64,000 nucleotides of DNA from Tritonibacter mobilis (GCF_001681715.1 NZ_LNWY01000012.1:124001-188000); one strand, 5' to 3'; shown: positions 24,848-34,135, numbered from the stretch's first letter. Translations and numbers: made by a program. The notes: generated by a model from the letters alone, not told the origin.

Positions 24848-26047
24848 ATGTTCGGACTTGATAAAAGAGACACTACACTGCTTTTGATCGTAGCTGGACT
24901 GACGATCTTTGCTCCCTTCCTTCTAAATCCCTTTCCCACCGACAGCGGTCTGGCGCAGTTCAATGCGGGCTATCCCGACCTGATGCAGCGCTTTGTGATC
25001 TTTGGGATTTTTGCCATCGGGTTTAACATCCTCTTTGGCCTCACCGGGTATCTGTCCTTTGGTCACGCAGCCTTTCTCGGTGTGGGGTCTTACTCTGCGG
25101 TCTGGATGTTCAAACTCCTGAGCATGAACGTCTTGCCCGCCATCATCCTCAGCGTCATCATCTCGGGTCTTTTTGCGCTGGTGATTGGATTTATCAGTTT
25201 GCGGCGCTCTGGCATCTACTTCTCGATCCTGACGCTGGCCTTTGCGCAGATGTCCTTCAGCCTCGCCTATTCGGTGCTGACACCGATCACCAATGGCGAG
25301 ACCGGCCTGCAACTGACACTTGATGATCCGCGCGTGCTGGGGGTTTCTGCCACGGCTGACGGCTCCATCCCTGTGACCAACCTCTTTGGCATGGAGATGC
25401 GCTCGACCTACCATCTGATCGTGGGGCCATGGGATTTCCAGTTCAACATGGGCTACTACCTATGCGCGCTGGTCATGATCGCGGCCTTTTACCTCTCGAT
25501 CCGCATCTTCCGCTCTCCCTTCGGGATGATGCTGCGGGCGGTGAAATCGAACCAGCAGCGGATGAATTACACCGGTCTCAATTCCAAACCCTACACGCTG
25601 GCAGCCTTTGTGATCTCTGGCATGTATGCAGGTCTTGCCGGCGGTCTGATGGCGTCTATGGATCCACTGGCCGGTGCGGAGCGGATGCAATGGACCGCCT
25701 CTGGCGAGGTCGTCCTGATGACCATCCTTGGTGGTGCCGGTACGCTGATCGGGCCGGTTCTGGGCGCAGGCTTCATCAAATACTTCGAGAACATCTTCTC
25801 CAAGATCAACGACAACGTGCTGCACGGCTGGTTCAGCTTCCTGCCGGATGGGCTTGAGGATTTCGTGGTCTTTATCATCCACCCCTTTATCGGCAAAGGC
25901 TGGCATCTCACACTTGGTATCCTGTTCATGCTGGTGGTGATCTACCTCCCCGGTGGCCTTGTGGAAGGCGGACAGCGGATCGGCAACTGGTTCAAGGGGC
26001 GCAAGAAGTCTGACGCCCACCAGAGCAAAACCAACCCGGCGGAATAA
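24848..26047 (+). CDS. livM: HAAT-family ABC transporter permease, LivM type
   Basis: A 399-residue inner-membrane permease with about ten helices. It shows the LivM patterns [37 protein letters not shown] and the ATPase loop [16 protein letters not shown]. It starts four bases after the LivH stop, so the two are translated together. The tail after the last helix is basic ([13 protein letters not shown]). Substrate follows the binding protein and is unknown. Confidence 0.9.
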   Translation: MFGLDKRDTTLLLIVAGLTIFAPFLLNPFPTDSGLAQFNAGYPDLMQRFVIFGIFAIGFNILFGLTGYLSFGHAAFLGVGSYSAVWMFKLLSMNVLPAIILSVIISGLFALVIGFISLRRSGIYFSILTLAFAQMSFSLAYSVLTPITNGETGLQLTLDDPRVLGVSATADGSIPVTNLFGMEMRSTYHLIVGPWDFQFNMGYYLCALVMIAAFYLSIRIFRSPFGMMLRAVKSNQQRMNYTGLNSKPYTLAAFVISGMYAGLAGGLMASMDPLAGAERMQWTASGEVVLMTILGGAGTLIGPVLGAGFIKYFENIFSKINDNVLHGWFSFLPDGLEDFVVFIIHPFIGKGWHLTLGILFMLVVIYLPGGLVEGGQRIGNWFKGRKKSDAHQSKTNPAE

Positions 26048-26058
26048 GGAGACATCTC

Positions 26059-26814
26059 ATGAGTATTCTCGAAGTCAAAAACGTTGGCAAACGCTTTGGT
26101 GGCCTGCAAGCGCTCTCGGATGTGAACCTCTCCGTCAAGGAAAACTCGGTTCACGCGATCATCGGCCCCAATGGCGCGGGCAAGTCCACGCTGCTGAACT
26201 GCCTTGTCGGCAAACTGATCCCAGACACCGGGTCGGTGATGTTTGACGGGCAGTCGGTGCTGGGGCGCGCACCCTACGAGATCAACCAGATGGGCATCAG
26301 CCGCGTCTTTCAAACGCCTGAAATCTTTGGTGATCTGACAGTTCTTGAGAACATGATGATCCCCTGTCTGGCGAAACGAGACGGCGCATTTGAACTCAAC
26401 GCAATCGCTTCGGTGATGTCGCAGCGCGACATTCTCGACAAGGCCGAAGCGATGCTGCTTGAAATGAACATGGCCGAGAAACGCCATATGCATGCCGCCT
26501 CGCTCTCGCGCGGGGATAAGCGGCGGCTGGAAATCGGTATGTGCCTCAGCCAGGAGCCACGTCTGCTGTTGCTGGATGAACCCACGGCAGGCATGGCGCG
26601 GGCCGATACCAACAACACGATCGACCTCCTGAAACAGATCTCGGATCAGCGCAATATCACCATCGCCATCATCGAACACGACATGCATGTGGTGTTCTCG
26701 CTCGCCAATCGGATCACCGTTTTGGCACAGGGCACCCCATTGGTAGAAGACGATCCGGAGAACATTCGTGGCAACCCAAAGGTGCGCGAAGCCTACCTTG
26801 GCGAAACCGCGTAA
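26059..26814 (+). CDS. livG: HAAT-family ABC transporter ATPase, LivG type
   Basis: The first of two ATPases, 251 residues. Walker A is GPNGAGKST, the Q-loop region ISRVFQTPEIF, the signature is SLSRGDKRRLEIGM (a variant of the LSHG/LSYG form), Walker B is LLLDEPTAGM and the switch histidine lies in IIEHDMHVVF. All catalytic residues are intact. It ends with the typical VREAYLGE. AAGGAG stands before ATG 26059. Confidence 0.92.
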   Translation: MSILEVKNVGKRFGGLQALSDVNLSVKENSVHAIIGPNGAGKSTLLNCLVGKLIPDTGSVMFDGQSVLGRAPYEINQMGISRVFQTPEIFGDLTVLENMMIPCLAKRDGAFELNAIASVMSQRDILDKAEAMLLEMNMAEKRHMHAASLSRGDKRRLEIGMCLSQEPRLLLLDEPTAGMARADTNNTIDLLKQISDQRNITIAIIEHDMHVVFSLANRITVLAQGTPLVEDDPENIRGNPKVREAYLGETA

Positions 26815-26830
26815 GGGGAAAGGAAAAGAG

Positions 26831-27586
26831 ATGAACGTAAAACCCGACTTCTCCAAAGGCGCAAACCACGCCGCCACTGCGCCCGCGTTTCTGTCGATCT
26901 GGGACGTGCATGCCTATTACGGCGAGAGCTATATCGTTCAGGGCATCAACTTTAACGTCCACGAAGGCGAGATCCTCGCGCTTTTGGGTCGCAACGGCGC
27001 GGGCAAGACCTCGACCCTGCGTTCCATCGCGCGCACAGGTTCGCCCATGGTGACACGCGGCGAAATCTGGCTCGATCACCAACCGCTGCACCTGATGGAA
27101 AGTCATGAGGCCGCAGCTGCCGGGCTTGGTCTGGTGCCAGAGGATCGCCGCATCATCCCCGGCCTCACGGTCGAGGAAAACCTGCAACTGGCGCAGATCG
27201 CGCCCCCCATCGGCTGGTCCATCGAGCGTCTGTATGAGCTGTTCCCGCGACTTGGCGAGCGGCGCAAACAAGAGGGCGTCACACTTTCGGGCGGCGAGCA
27301 GCAGATGCTGGCTATTGCCCGCGCCCTTGCCCGCGACATCAAGGTTCTGTTGCTTGATGAGCCCTATGAGGGTCTTGCCCCGGTCATCGTGGATGAGATT
27401 GAGAAGACTCTGATCCACATCAAGGAACAGGGCATGACAACGATTATCGTAGAACAAAATGCCGTACGCGCGCTGCAACTGGCAGACCGTGCGGTCATCC
27501 TTGATACGGGCGGGATCGTTTTTGACGGCACCGCTGCCGAGGTTCTCGAGAATGAGGAGTTGCGGTCCGAATACCTCGCGATCTGA
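26831..27586 (+). CDS. livF: HAAT-family ABC transporter ATPase, LivF type
   Basis: The second ATPase, 251 residues. After a 20-residue tail come Walker A GRNGAGKTS, the Q-loop area GLVPEDRRIIPGLTVEENL, signature LSGGEQQML, Walker B LLLDEPYEGL and the histidine position replaced by Q in IIVEQNAV, which is normal for LivF. ATG 26831 follows AAAGAG. It is the last importer gene: a terminator at 27664-27692 follows, so the regulator gene beyond may have its own promoter. Confidence 0.92.
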   Translation: MNVKPDFSKGANHAATAPAFLSIWDVHAYYGESYIVQGINFNVHEGEILALLGRNGAGKTSTLRSIARTGSPMVTRGEIWLDHQPLHLMESHEAAAAGLGLVPEDRRIIPGLTVEENLQLAQIAPPIGWSIERLYELFPRLGERRKQEGVTLSGGEQQMLAIARALARDIKVLLLDEPYEGLAPVIVDEIEKTLIHIKEQGMTTIIVEQNAVRALQLADRAVILDTGGIVFDGTAAEVLENEELRSEYLAI

Positions 27587-27663
27587 TCTCCGGGTGCGCG
27601 GTTTGCGCATTTGACGTTTTACTCCGTGCTGCACGGCAATTCCCTGTCGCGCACACCTCCTGT

Positions 27664-27692
27664 GCCGGGCCTGTTTCAGGTCCGGCTTTTTT
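27664..27692 (+). terminator. Rho-independent terminator after the HAAT importer operon
   Basis: GCCGGGCCTG (27664-27673) pairs with CAGGTCCGGC (27677-27686; one G-T pair) over a three-base TTT loop and is followed by six T residues. It lies about 80 bases after the livF stop. Confidence 0.85.
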
Positions 27693-27764
27693 ACAAACCG
27701 CACCGACCCTGTCGTAAACACAAGCGCCCTTCCCTTGCGCAGTGCTGCGCTTTAGAACCAGCCC

Positions 27765-28301
27765 ATGTCTGATCCCGCTTTTGACTACGCGCCCGTTGGG
27801 CTTGCGCTTTTGGAACATCGCATCATCAAGCGGTGCAATCTGCAATTCGCCGACACTTTTGGGGCCACTCCCGCAGAGTTGTGCGAACTGCCCATCGCCG
27901 CACTTTATCCCAGCGTCGAGGATTACCAGCGTATTGGCGAGATTCTGCAGATGCCGGAATCACAAAGCGGATTTTACCACGACGAGCGCATTATGCGCCG
28001 CACCTCGGGGGCGCTGTTTTGGTGCCGCGTGCGGGGGCGTTCGATGGATGGGGCGCATCCGTTCCAAACAGGTGTTTGGTCTTTTGCCGATCTCTCCGAT
28101 GAACGCCCCGTCGTCAGCCTGACCCCGCGCGAACGCGAGGTGGCAATCCTCACCTGCCGGGGGTTGTCGGCCAAGGAAATCGGACTGAAGCTCGATCTTT
28201 CCTATCGCACGGTTGAGACTCACCGCGCCCGCCTGCTGGATAAATTCAACGCCCGCAAGCTGCCCGAGCTGGTGGCAAAACTCAGCGGCATGCCCCTGTG
28301 A
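27765..28301 (+). CDS. PAS-domain LuxR-family regulator
   Basis: A 178-residue regulator. Residues 1-110 look like a small PAS-type fold (FDYAPVGLALLEHRIIKRCN, then ALFWCRVRGRSM). The C-terminal 60 residues are a clear LuxR helix-turn-helix: LTPREREVAILTCRGLSAKEIG and SYRTVETHRARLLDKF. It has no receiver domain, so it is not a classical response regulator. It follows the HAAT importer genes on the same strand after a terminator, and probably regulates that importer or the metabolism of its substrate. The small molecule sensed by the PAS part is unknown. Confidence 0.85.
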   Translation: MSDPAFDYAPVGLALLEHRIIKRCNLQFADTFGATPAELCELPIAALYPSVEDYQRIGEILQMPESQSGFYHDERIMRRTSGALFWCRVRGRSMDGAHPFQTGVWSFADLSDERPVVSLTPREREVAILTCRGLSAKEIGLKLDLSYRTVETHRARLLDKFNARKLPELVAKLSGMPL

Positions 28302-28475
28302 CGGAGGCCGCAACGGGGATATTCCCCTGCAAAAACGATTGAAAATCGCCCCTCGCGCCCTCATCTTGTAGGGCAATCCAAGTACGCTTTCCTTATGGTC
28401 AGCTATGGCTTATAAGGCCGCAAATTTCCGCCCCGGATGCATTCGGGGCCAGACAGGACCCTGCCGAGGAACACA

Positions 28476-28979
28476 ATGACAAATAAATCTCATGAAGCAG
28501 ATGTAGCGTTCATCAAGGCTCTGGCAGAGCTTTTGCGCGAAAATGACCTGACCGAGCTGCAGGTGAAGCGCGATTACGCGGAAGATGACAGCCTGAACGT
28601 GCGCGTCTCCCGCCAATTCCCAGCACCCGTTGCACCGGTTCAGGTTGCTGCCGCGCCTGCCGTTGCCCCAGTTGCTGCGGCTCCCGCTGCTGTTGCTGCC
28701 GCACCGGCTGCTGAGGCCGCCGTGTCTGACGATCCTGCCAACCACCCGGGTGCAGTGACCTCGCCGATGGTCGGCACCGCCTATCTGGCACCAGAGCCGG
28801 GTGCCTCCGCGTTTATCTCCGTCGGCCAGCAGGTCAATGAGGGCGACACGCTCCTGATCGTTGAGGCGATGAAAACCATGAACCACATTCCGGCCCCCAA
28901 GGCTGGCACCGTGAAGCGCATCCTCGTCGAGGATGGCGCAGCGGTTGAATTTGGTTCTCCGCTCGTCATCGTCGAGTAA
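28476..28979 (+). CDS. accB: Acetyl-CoA carboxylase biotin carboxyl carrier protein
   Basis: The 167-residue carrier that holds biotin for malonyl-CoA synthesis. An N-terminal helical domain ([22 protein letters not shown]) is joined by an Ala/Pro/Val-rich linker at about 48-85 to the biotinyl domain, with lysine 133 in [10 protein letters not shown] as the attachment site. ATG 28476 follows GAGGA. It is directly followed by accC, the universal pairing. Fully typical. Confidence 0.96.
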   Translation: MTNKSHEADVAFIKALAELLRENDLTELQVKRDYAEDDSLNVRVSRQFPAPVAPVQVAAAPAVAPVAAAPAAVAAAPAAEAAVSDDPANHPGAVTSPMVGTAYLAPEPGASAFISVGQQVNEGDTLLIVEAMKTMNHIPAPKAGTVKRILVEDGAAVEFGSPLVIVE

Positions 28980-28988
28980 GGCGGTCTC

Positions 28989-30338
28989 ATGTTTGACAAA
29001 ATCCTGATTGCAAACCGGGGTGAGATCGCGCTGCGCGTGATCCGTGCCTGCCGCGAGATGGGCATCCAGTCCGTCGCGGTGCACTCCACTGCCGATGCCG
29101 ACGCGATGCACGTGCGCATGGCAGACGAGTCGATCTGTATCGGCCCCCCTTCCGGCACCCAAAGCTATCTGTCGATCCCCGCCATCATCTCCGCCTGCGA
29201 GATTTCCGGCGCGCAGGCGATCCATCCGGGCTATGGTTTCCTGTCTGAGAACGCGAACTTCGTGCAGATCGTCGAGGATCACGGGCTGACCTTTATCGGC
29301 CCCTCCGCCGAGCACATTCGCCAGATGGGTGACAAGATCACCGCAAAAGACACCGCAAAAGCGCTTGGCATTCCCTGTGTGCCCGGCTCTGACGGTGGCG
29401 TGCCCGACGTGGAGACCGCCAAAACCGTCGCCGCCGACATGGGCTATCCGGTCATCATCAAAGCCACCGCCGGTGGTGGTGGTCGCGGCATGAAAGTGGC
29501 GCAAACCGAGGCTGATCTGGTCCATGCGTTCCAGACCGCCCGCTCCGAGGCTAAGGCCGCCTTTGGCAACGATGAAGTCTATATGGAGAAATATCTCCAG
29601 CGTCCGCGCCATATCGAGATTCAGGTCTTTGGCGACGGCAAGGGCGGCGGTGTTCATCTGGGCGAGCGCGACTGCTCTTTGCAGCGCCGCCACCAGAAGG
29701 TCTTTGAAGAGGCCCCCGGCCCCTGCATCTCTGAGGAAGAACGCGCCAGGATCGGCAAGATCTGCGCCGACGCCATCGGCAAGATGGGCTATTCCGGCGC
29801 GGGCACTGTCGAGTTCCTCTATGAGGACGGTGAGTTCTACTTCATCGAGATGAACACCCGTCTGCAGGTGGAGCACCCGGTGACCGAGGCCATCTTTGGT
29901 GTCGATCTGGTGCGTGAACAGATCCGCGTGGCCTCCGGCCTGCCGCTGTCCTTCAGCCAGGACGATCTGACCATCAACGGTCACGCCATCGAGGTGCGCA
30001 TCAACGCCGAGAAACTGCCGAATTTCTCGCCCTGCCCGGGCAAGATCACCGCATACCACGCCCCCGGCGGCCTTGGTGTGCGGATGGATTCGGCGCTCTA
30101 TGACGGCTATTCGATCCCGCCCTACTACGACAGTCTGATCGGCAAGCTGATCGTACATGGTCGCGACCGGGACGAGGCGCTGGCGCGCCTCAGCCGTTCG
30201 CTGGGCGAGTTGATCGTGGACGGGATCGACACCACTGTGCCGCTGTTCCACACGCTCTTGCAGGAAAAGGACGTCCAGACTGGTGACTACAACATTCACT
30301 GGCTGGAAAAATGGCTTGAGGCCAACCTGCAGAAATAA
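28989..30338 (+). CDS. accC: Acetyl-CoA carboxylase, biotin carboxylase subunit
   Basis: The 449-residue enzyme that carboxylates the biotin on AccB with ATP and bicarbonate. It shows the N-domain start [17 protein letters not shown], the ATP-grasp glycine loop [13 protein letters not shown], the catalytic [16 protein letters not shown] and [15 protein letters not shown]. Length is that of the E. coli protein. It begins ten bases after accB. The carboxyltransferase genes are elsewhere. Confidence 0.97.
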   Translation: MFDKILIANRGEIALRVIRACREMGIQSVAVHSTADADAMHVRMADESICIGPPSGTQSYLSIPAIISACEISGAQAIHPGYGFLSENANFVQIVEDHGLTFIGPSAEHIRQMGDKITAKDTAKALGIPCVPGSDGGVPDVETAKTVAADMGYPVIIKATAGGGGRGMKVAQTEADLVHAFQTARSEAKAAFGNDEVYMEKYLQRPRHIEIQVFGDGKGGGVHLGERDCSLQRRHQKVFEEAPGPCISEEERARIGKICADAIGKMGYSGAGTVEFLYEDGEFYFIEMNTRLQVEHPVTEAIFGVDLVREQIRVASGLPLSFSQDDLTINGHAIEVRINAEKLPNFSPCPGKITAYHAPGGLGVRMDSALYDGYSIPPYYDSLIGKLIVHGRDRDEALARLSRSLGELIVDGIDTTVPLFHTLLQEKDVQTGDYNIHWLEKWLEANLQK

Positions 30339-30347
30339 AATACTTTT

Positions 30348-30376
30348 AAGGGCGGCGGTCGAAAACCACCGCCCTT
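30348..30376 (+). terminator. Hairpin between accC and aat
   Basis: AAGGGCGG (30348-30355) pairs with CCGCCCTT (30369-30376), with an inner GGT/ACC pair and a short loop. It lies ten bases after the accC stop. The T-rich part after it is weak (GCTCATTCCT), so it may be only a partial terminator before aat. Confidence 0.55.
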
Positions 30377-30401
30377 GCTCATTCCTGTGCTAGGCTAACT
30401 T

Positions 30402-31034
30402 ATGACGCTCAGCGCTGATCTTCTTCTTCATGCCTATGCCAGCGGCGTCTTTCCCATGGCGGAAAGCCGCGACGATCCCGAGGTGTTCTGGGTCGACCCC
30501 AAACGCCGTGGCATTCTGCCTCTTGATGGGTTTCGCATTTCCCGCTCGCTGGGCAAACGCCTACGCCGCGACGATTATGAGATCTCAGTGAACCGAGATT
30601 TTGCAGGCGTCGTGCATGGCTGCGCCGATCGTGAGGAAACCTGGATCAACGAGGAAATCTATGACCGCTATCTGGAGCTCCACCTGATGGGCTTTGCCCA
30701 TTCCCTTGAGGTCTGGATGGATGGCGCGCTCGTCGGTGGTGTTTACGGTGTCTCTTTGGGGGCCGCTTTCTTTGGCGAAAGCATGTTTTCCCGCAGCCGC
30801 GATGCCTCAAAGATCGCACTGGCCTATCTGGTGGATCGGCTCAATGCGGGCGGCTATACCCTATGTGATACGCAGTTCATCACGCCCCACCTCGCCTCTC
30901 TGGGCGGAGAAGAGATCAGCCGTGCAAGGTATCGCAGATTGCTGGCAGAGGCTTTGGATCAATCCGGCGATTTTCTGTCCCCGGCAATCCCTGCACCTCA
31001 GTCGCTCTTGCAGCGCAGAACCCAGACGTCATAG
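30402..31034 (+). CDS. aat: Leucyl/phenylalanyl-tRNA-protein transferase
   Basis: A 210-residue cytosolic enzyme that adds Leu or Phe from charged tRNA to proteins with N-terminal Arg or Lys, marking them for ClpS/ClpAP. It has the family motifs HAYASGVFPMAE, FWVDPKRRGILPL, ETWINEEI, HSLEVWMDGALVGGVYGVSLG and FFGESMFSR. The gene follows accBC on the same strand. Its 3' end overlaps by 37 bases the 3' end of the convergent DUF2155 gene. Confidence 0.95.
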   Translation: MTLSADLLLHAYASGVFPMAESRDDPEVFWVDPKRRGILPLDGFRISRSLGKRLRRDDYEISVNRDFAGVVHGCADREETWINEEIYDRYLELHLMGFAHSLEVWMDGALVGGVYGVSLGAAFFGESMFSRSRDASKIALAYLVDRLNAGGYTLCDTQFITPHLASLGGEEISRARYRRLLAEALDQSGDFLSPAIPAPQSLLQRRTQTS

Positions 31035-31435
31035 CGGCGATGGTCCAGTGCGCTGAGGGCTGGGCTTGAGGCGATCATCCAGCCATCAAAGAACACCTTT
31101 CCATCCTGACGATCGCGGATCGTCAGATAGGCAAACGCATCGCCCGAGGGGTTCTCCGTTGGATAACGGCACTCACGCATGGTCACGATCAGACCAAAGA
31201 CCTCAACCGAACCACCGGTTTGAACGTCCACGTCCGTGCTCTTGCCGTTGACCTTATCAAGGCCGCGCAAGCTGGCGATGCTGCCCTTTGTGGCTTCCAC
31301 ACGTTCCACATGCTCGCGGGTTTCAGGCACCCGAGGTTGCACCGGCGATGGCGCCAGTTCTTCAACCGAAATCGTTTGCGCCACAGCAGAGTTCGCAGCC
31401 ACAAGGCAAAAGGCAAGTGTCGTCAGGCGCATCAT
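30998..31435 (-). CDS. DUF2155 domain protein, periplasmic
   Basis: A 145-residue protein with a Sec signal peptide (TTLAFCLVAANSAVAQ). The mature part carries the DUF2155 pattern ASLRGLDKVNGKSTDVDV, then ECRYPTENPSGDAFAYLTI, VFFDGWMIASSPALSALDHRRYDVWVLRC. This family is common in Alphaproteobacteria, without a known function. It overlaps the mlaD stop by one base (TGATG), so it is cotranslated with mlaD and may take part in envelope upkeep. Its 3' end runs into the aat gene from the other strand. Confidence 0.85.
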   Translation of the reverse strand: MMRLTTLAFCLVAANSAVAQTISVEELAPSPVQPRVPETREHVERVEATKGSIASLRGLDKVNGKSTDVDVQTGGSVEVFGLIVTMRECRYPTENPSGDAFAYLTIRDRQDGKVFFDGWMIASSPALSALDHRRYDVWVLRCKSD

Positions 31436-31887
31436 CAGGACTCGTCACCGCCGCCGGAAACAAATTTTACAAGCAGCGAGATCAGGCTGACTGCGCCTTG
31501 CGTGTCGGTGATCTCATCCCCTGCTTCAAAGTTGAACGGCGACCCACCGGGCATCACTTCGACGAAGTTGCCGCCCAAAAGTCCCTCGGACGCAATCACG
31601 ATGGCGCTGTCGTCGGGGATCATAATGCTGTTGTCGACGGAAAATGTGGTGTCGGCGCGAAAGGTTTCCGCATTCAGCGCCACATTGGTCACCGTGCCGA
31701 TCTTAACCCCGGCGAGGCGCACATCTGTGCCGACACTCACCCCTTCGAGCGAACGAAAGGAGGCCGACAGCGGGTAGCTATCGCCCCCGCGCGAGAGGCC
31801 TGCAGCCTGGGCTGCGTAGAACGCAAAACCAGCCGCCACGGCCAGCACAAGGCCGCCGGTCAACACTTCGGTTGTGGAATGGGTCAT
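31435..31887 (-). CDS. mlaD: MlaD/MCE-family phospholipid transport protein
   Basis: A 150-residue protein with an N-terminal anchor helix (TGGLVLAVAAGFAFYAAQAAG), an MCE domain (YPLSASFRSLEGVSVGTDVRLAGVKIGTV, then IASEGLLGGNFVEVMPGG) and a short C-terminal helix. MlaD hexamers sit at the inner membrane and carry lipids between the membranes with MlaE and MlaF. The other mla genes are not in the window. It lies between an NDUFA12-type gene and the DUF2155 gene on the same strand. Confidence 0.9.
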   Translation of the reverse strand: MTHSTTEVLTGGLVLAVAAGFAFYAAQAAGLSRGGDSYPLSASFRSLEGVSVGTDVRLAGVKIGTVTNVALNAETFRADTTFSVDNSIMIPDDSAIVIASEGLLGGNFVEVMPGGSPFNFEAGDEITDTQGAVSLISLLVKFVSGGGDES

Positions 31888-31954
31888 TTAAAACCTGCCT
31901 TTTGGCCAGATCGCAAAAGGGCGGCCAACTCGGCTGCACCCTTCTGGAAGTCAC

Positions 31955-32341
31955 TTATTCGGGGCTCCAGGCCTCGTAATCGCTGCGCGGCTTTGGCGTA
32001 CCGCCCGCGCGGATCGACCCGGCCGGAGCATAGGCCAACATGGTGCCTGTCAGGTTTTCCTGATGCGGCTTTTCCCATGTCTTGTGCTTCAGCGGCTTTT
32101 CACTCGGAACCTCGTTAAAGGTCCGGTGCAGCCAGCCATGCCAGTCGGCGCTCACACGAGAGGCCTCTGCCTCACCGTTGAAGATCACCCAGCGACGGCT
32201 GTCATCTGCAGTGCGGTAGAACACATTGCCCTGTTCGTCTTCACCAACTTTCACACCCTTGCGGCGGGTGTAGATCATGGTGTTCAGGGTGGCGCCATTC
32301 CACCAAGTCACGGCCTGCAAAAGCGAATTCAGGATTCCCAT
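31955..32341 (-). CDS. NADH:ubiquinone oxidoreductase NDUFA12-type accessory subunit
   Basis: A 128-residue protein of the B17.2/NDUFA12 family, an accessory subunit of complex I found in Alphaproteobacteria and mitochondria. It shows the family pattern GVKVGEDEQGNVFYRT, RRWVIFNGEAEASRVSADWHGWLH, and LTGTMLAYAPAGSI. It sits on the same strand as mlaD and the DUF2155 gene, not with the nuo operon, which is a usual arrangement in Rhodobacteraceae. Confidence 0.92.
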   Translation of the reverse strand: MGILNSLLQAVTWWNGATLNTMIYTRRKGVKVGEDEQGNVFYRTADDSRRWVIFNGEAEASRVSADWHGWLHRTFNEVPSEKPLKHKTWEKPHQENLTGTMLAYAPAGSIRAGGTPKPRSDYEAWSPE

Positions 32342-32461
32342 CGGTCCCTCCGAAAATCTCTCTCCCGATATGGCCCATTCTCGCCATAAGGTCCAGTGGT
32401 TCGCGGCGAAGTGGTGAACAGACCGGCAGGAAACAGCAATATCGCCACGCTCTTTGCAGGC

Positions 32462-32854
32462 TTAGACGTGCCCTGTGCGCTGTTCACAAAAGCGCAAGCG
32501 GTTGCCAAACGGATCTGTCACCGAAATCTGCAGCCCCCATGGCATCGCATCAAGCGCAGGTTTGATGTTACGATAGCGCCGCTCCCCCAGTTCCTGATGC
32601 ATCGCCATCGCAGCGTTGATGGGGACAAAGCAGGTCGACCCCGGTGTCGCGTCCCCGTGATGTTCGCTCAGATGCAAGACACACCCCGACCGGGAGATCT
32701 GCATATATATGGGGGTGTCCTCTTCTTGGCGGTGTTCCCAATCAACACTGAAGCCAAGGTAGTCGAGGTAATATTGCCGTGCCTTTTCAAGATCAAAGAT
32801 ACGGATCACCGGGATGGCGGGGCGAATTGTCACCGTGCTGTCTGTGTTGTCCAT
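32462..32854 (-). CDS. Glyoxalase/bleomycin resistance-fold protein
   Basis: A 130-residue VOC-fold protein (PAIPVIRIFDLEKARQYYLDYLGF, then VLHLSEHHGDATPGSTCFVP, WGLQISVTDPFGNRLRFCE). Members are metal-dependent isomerases, dioxygenases or drug-binding proteins; the bleomycin-type subgroup binds rather than cleaves. AAGGAGG lies six bases before ATG 32854, which sits eleven bases downstream of the RidA stop, so the two are one unit. No substrate can be named. Confidence 0.8.
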   Translation of the reverse strand: MDNTDSTVTIRPAIPVIRIFDLEKARQYYLDYLGFSVDWEHRQEEDTPIYMQISRSGCVLHLSEHHGDATPGSTCFVPINAAMAMHQELGERRYRNIKPALDAMPWGLQISVTDPFGNRLRFCEQRTGHV

Positions 32855-32864
32855 CTCAGCCTCC

Positions 32865-33236
32865 TTACGATGATGCCGATGCCGCAAGGGCCGTCACTTC
32901 GATCTCAATGCGAAATTCCGGGGCGATCAGGTTGCACTCGATCATCGTGGCAGCTGGTGGGTTGGCCCCAAAGGTCTCGGCGAGGATCGGCCAGCAAGGT
33001 TCGAATTCCGCCGCATCCGGCAGGTAGTAATTGACCCGAACCACATCGGCGAAACCAACACCCGCCTTGGCCAGAGCCGTTTCGATAGTGGCAAGCACAG
33101 AGCGGCATTGCGCCACCACATCCTCACCCTGCCCCACGGTTCCGGCCACATGGACAAAGCCTCCGGCCACAACGGCACGACAGTACCCGACCTTGGCCTC
33201 AAACTCTCCACCAGAGGAAATGCGTCTGATTGTCAT
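32865..33236 (-). CDS. RidA-family protein
   Basis: A 123-residue RidA/YjgF-type protein, in which trimers hydrolyse reactive enamine or imine intermediates. Typical pieces are ISSGGEFEAKVGYCRAVVAGGFVHVAGTVG, AQCRSVLATIETALAKAG, and the end FRIEIEVTALA. The RidA arginine near the C-terminus is replaced in part by the local sequence, so the exact subgroup is unclear. AAGGA precedes ATG 33236. It is the first gene of a pair with the glyoxalase-fold gene. Confidence 0.85.
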   Translation of the reverse strand: MTIRRISSGGEFEAKVGYCRAVVAGGFVHVAGTVGQGEDVVAQCRSVLATIETALAKAGVGFADVVRVNYYLPDAAEFEPCWPILAETFGANPPAATMIECNLIAPEFRIEIEVTALAASASS

Positions 33237-33349
33237 GCGGTGTCCTTCCCTTTATCGCGTTACAAATTTGTGACTACTTAATTTGGTAAGCGATTAGCGG
33301 TGTCGGCAATATTGCAATATGAGCAACCCCGCTATGCATGCGCTGCGCG

Positions 33350-34063
33350 CTAATTCTGCAAGGTCTCGGCCAGAAATCCTGTGAGCGCCTCCCAAGCCCG
33401 CGCCGTCGCGCGCGCATTATACATCATGCCGCCGTCGCGACCCTGTGCGTTTGGGTTGGTAAAGGCATGTCCTGTATGACCAAATCCCAAGACCTGCCAA
33501 TCCGCACAATGTGCGCTCAATTCCGCTGCCAGCGCCTGCAAAGCCTCTGGTGGTGCAAGCGGATCGTCCCAGCCATGTAGCACCAGCACGGATGCATGGA
33601 TGGTCTCTGTTTCAAAATTCGGGCGGTCATACACCCCGTGTAGCGGGGCACAGGCCCGGATATCCGCCCCTGTGCGCGCTAGATCCAACACCGCCTTGCC
33701 GCCCAGACAGTAGCCCATCGCGCCAATCCGGCCCGCATCCACCTGCGGCAAGGCTTTTGCCGCATCAAACGCCGCAACCATGCGCCGGGCCAGAATTTTG
33801 CGATCCGCCTGTAGCCTGCCCATCAGGGCCTGCGCCTCTTCGGGCGATCCTGCCCGTTTTCCGTTCCCGTAATAATCCACCGCGATGGCCACATATCCAA
33901 GTGCGGCCAGCTCCTCGGCACGCGCCCGTTCAAAATCACTCAGCCCGCCGAAAGCCGGGGCGATCAGCACAGAAGGCTGCGGGCCGTCCAACGCTTCATC
34001 CCACACCAGATGACCAATAAAATGATCTGCGCCATCGCTGTAATTGAATGCTTCGCTTTTCAT
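33350..34063 (-). CDS. Dienelactone hydrolase-family protein
   Basis: A 237-residue alpha/beta hydrolase. The nucleophile is cysteine 119 in GAMGYCLGGKA, as in dienelactone hydrolases; the other triad members are likely the aspartate in LHGWDDPLAP and the histidine in GFGHTGHAF. The N-terminus FIGHLVWDEAL is the family's first strand pair. The natural ester is unknown; the gene is alone and upstream of nothing related. The stop is followed by a short region without a clear terminator. Confidence 0.85.
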   Translation of the reverse strand: MKSEAFNYSDGADHFIGHLVWDEALDGPQPSVLIAPAFGGLSDFERARAEELAALGYVAIAVDYYGNGKRAGSPEEAQALMGRLQADRKILARRMVAAFDAAKALPQVDAGRIGAMGYCLGGKAVLDLARTGADIRACAPLHGVYDRPNFETETIHASVLVLHGWDDPLAPPEALQALAAELSAHCADWQVLGFGHTGHAFTNPNAQGRDGGMMYNARATARAWEALTGFLAETLQN

Positions 34064-34102
34064 AGCGTCCTCCCATTTGAAATTTTGTCACCCGCACAAT
34101 GA

Positions 34103-34135
34103 AAAAGGCCAATGTCACGAGGACATTGGCCTTTT
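34103..34135. terminator. Bidirectional terminator, mainly for clpX
   Basis: AAAAGGCCAATGTC (34103-34116) and GACATTGGCCTTTT (34122-34135) are a perfect 14-bp inverted repeat with a five-base loop. On either strand the stem ends in a T run; on the minus strand it is TTTTTC. It is 39 bases after the clpX stop. Confidence 0.88.

Noticed and set aside
22316-27586. Urea (urtABCDE) transporter
   Set aside because: The gene order of binding protein, two permeases and two ATPases fits, but the binding protein lacks the UrtA opening I would expect and no urease gene is near.
28410-30299. 629-codon open frame on the minus strand opposite accB and accC
   Set aside because: It is the antisense of two certain genes, in a GC-rich genome where long shadow frames are common. 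It has no ribosome site and no recognisable domain.
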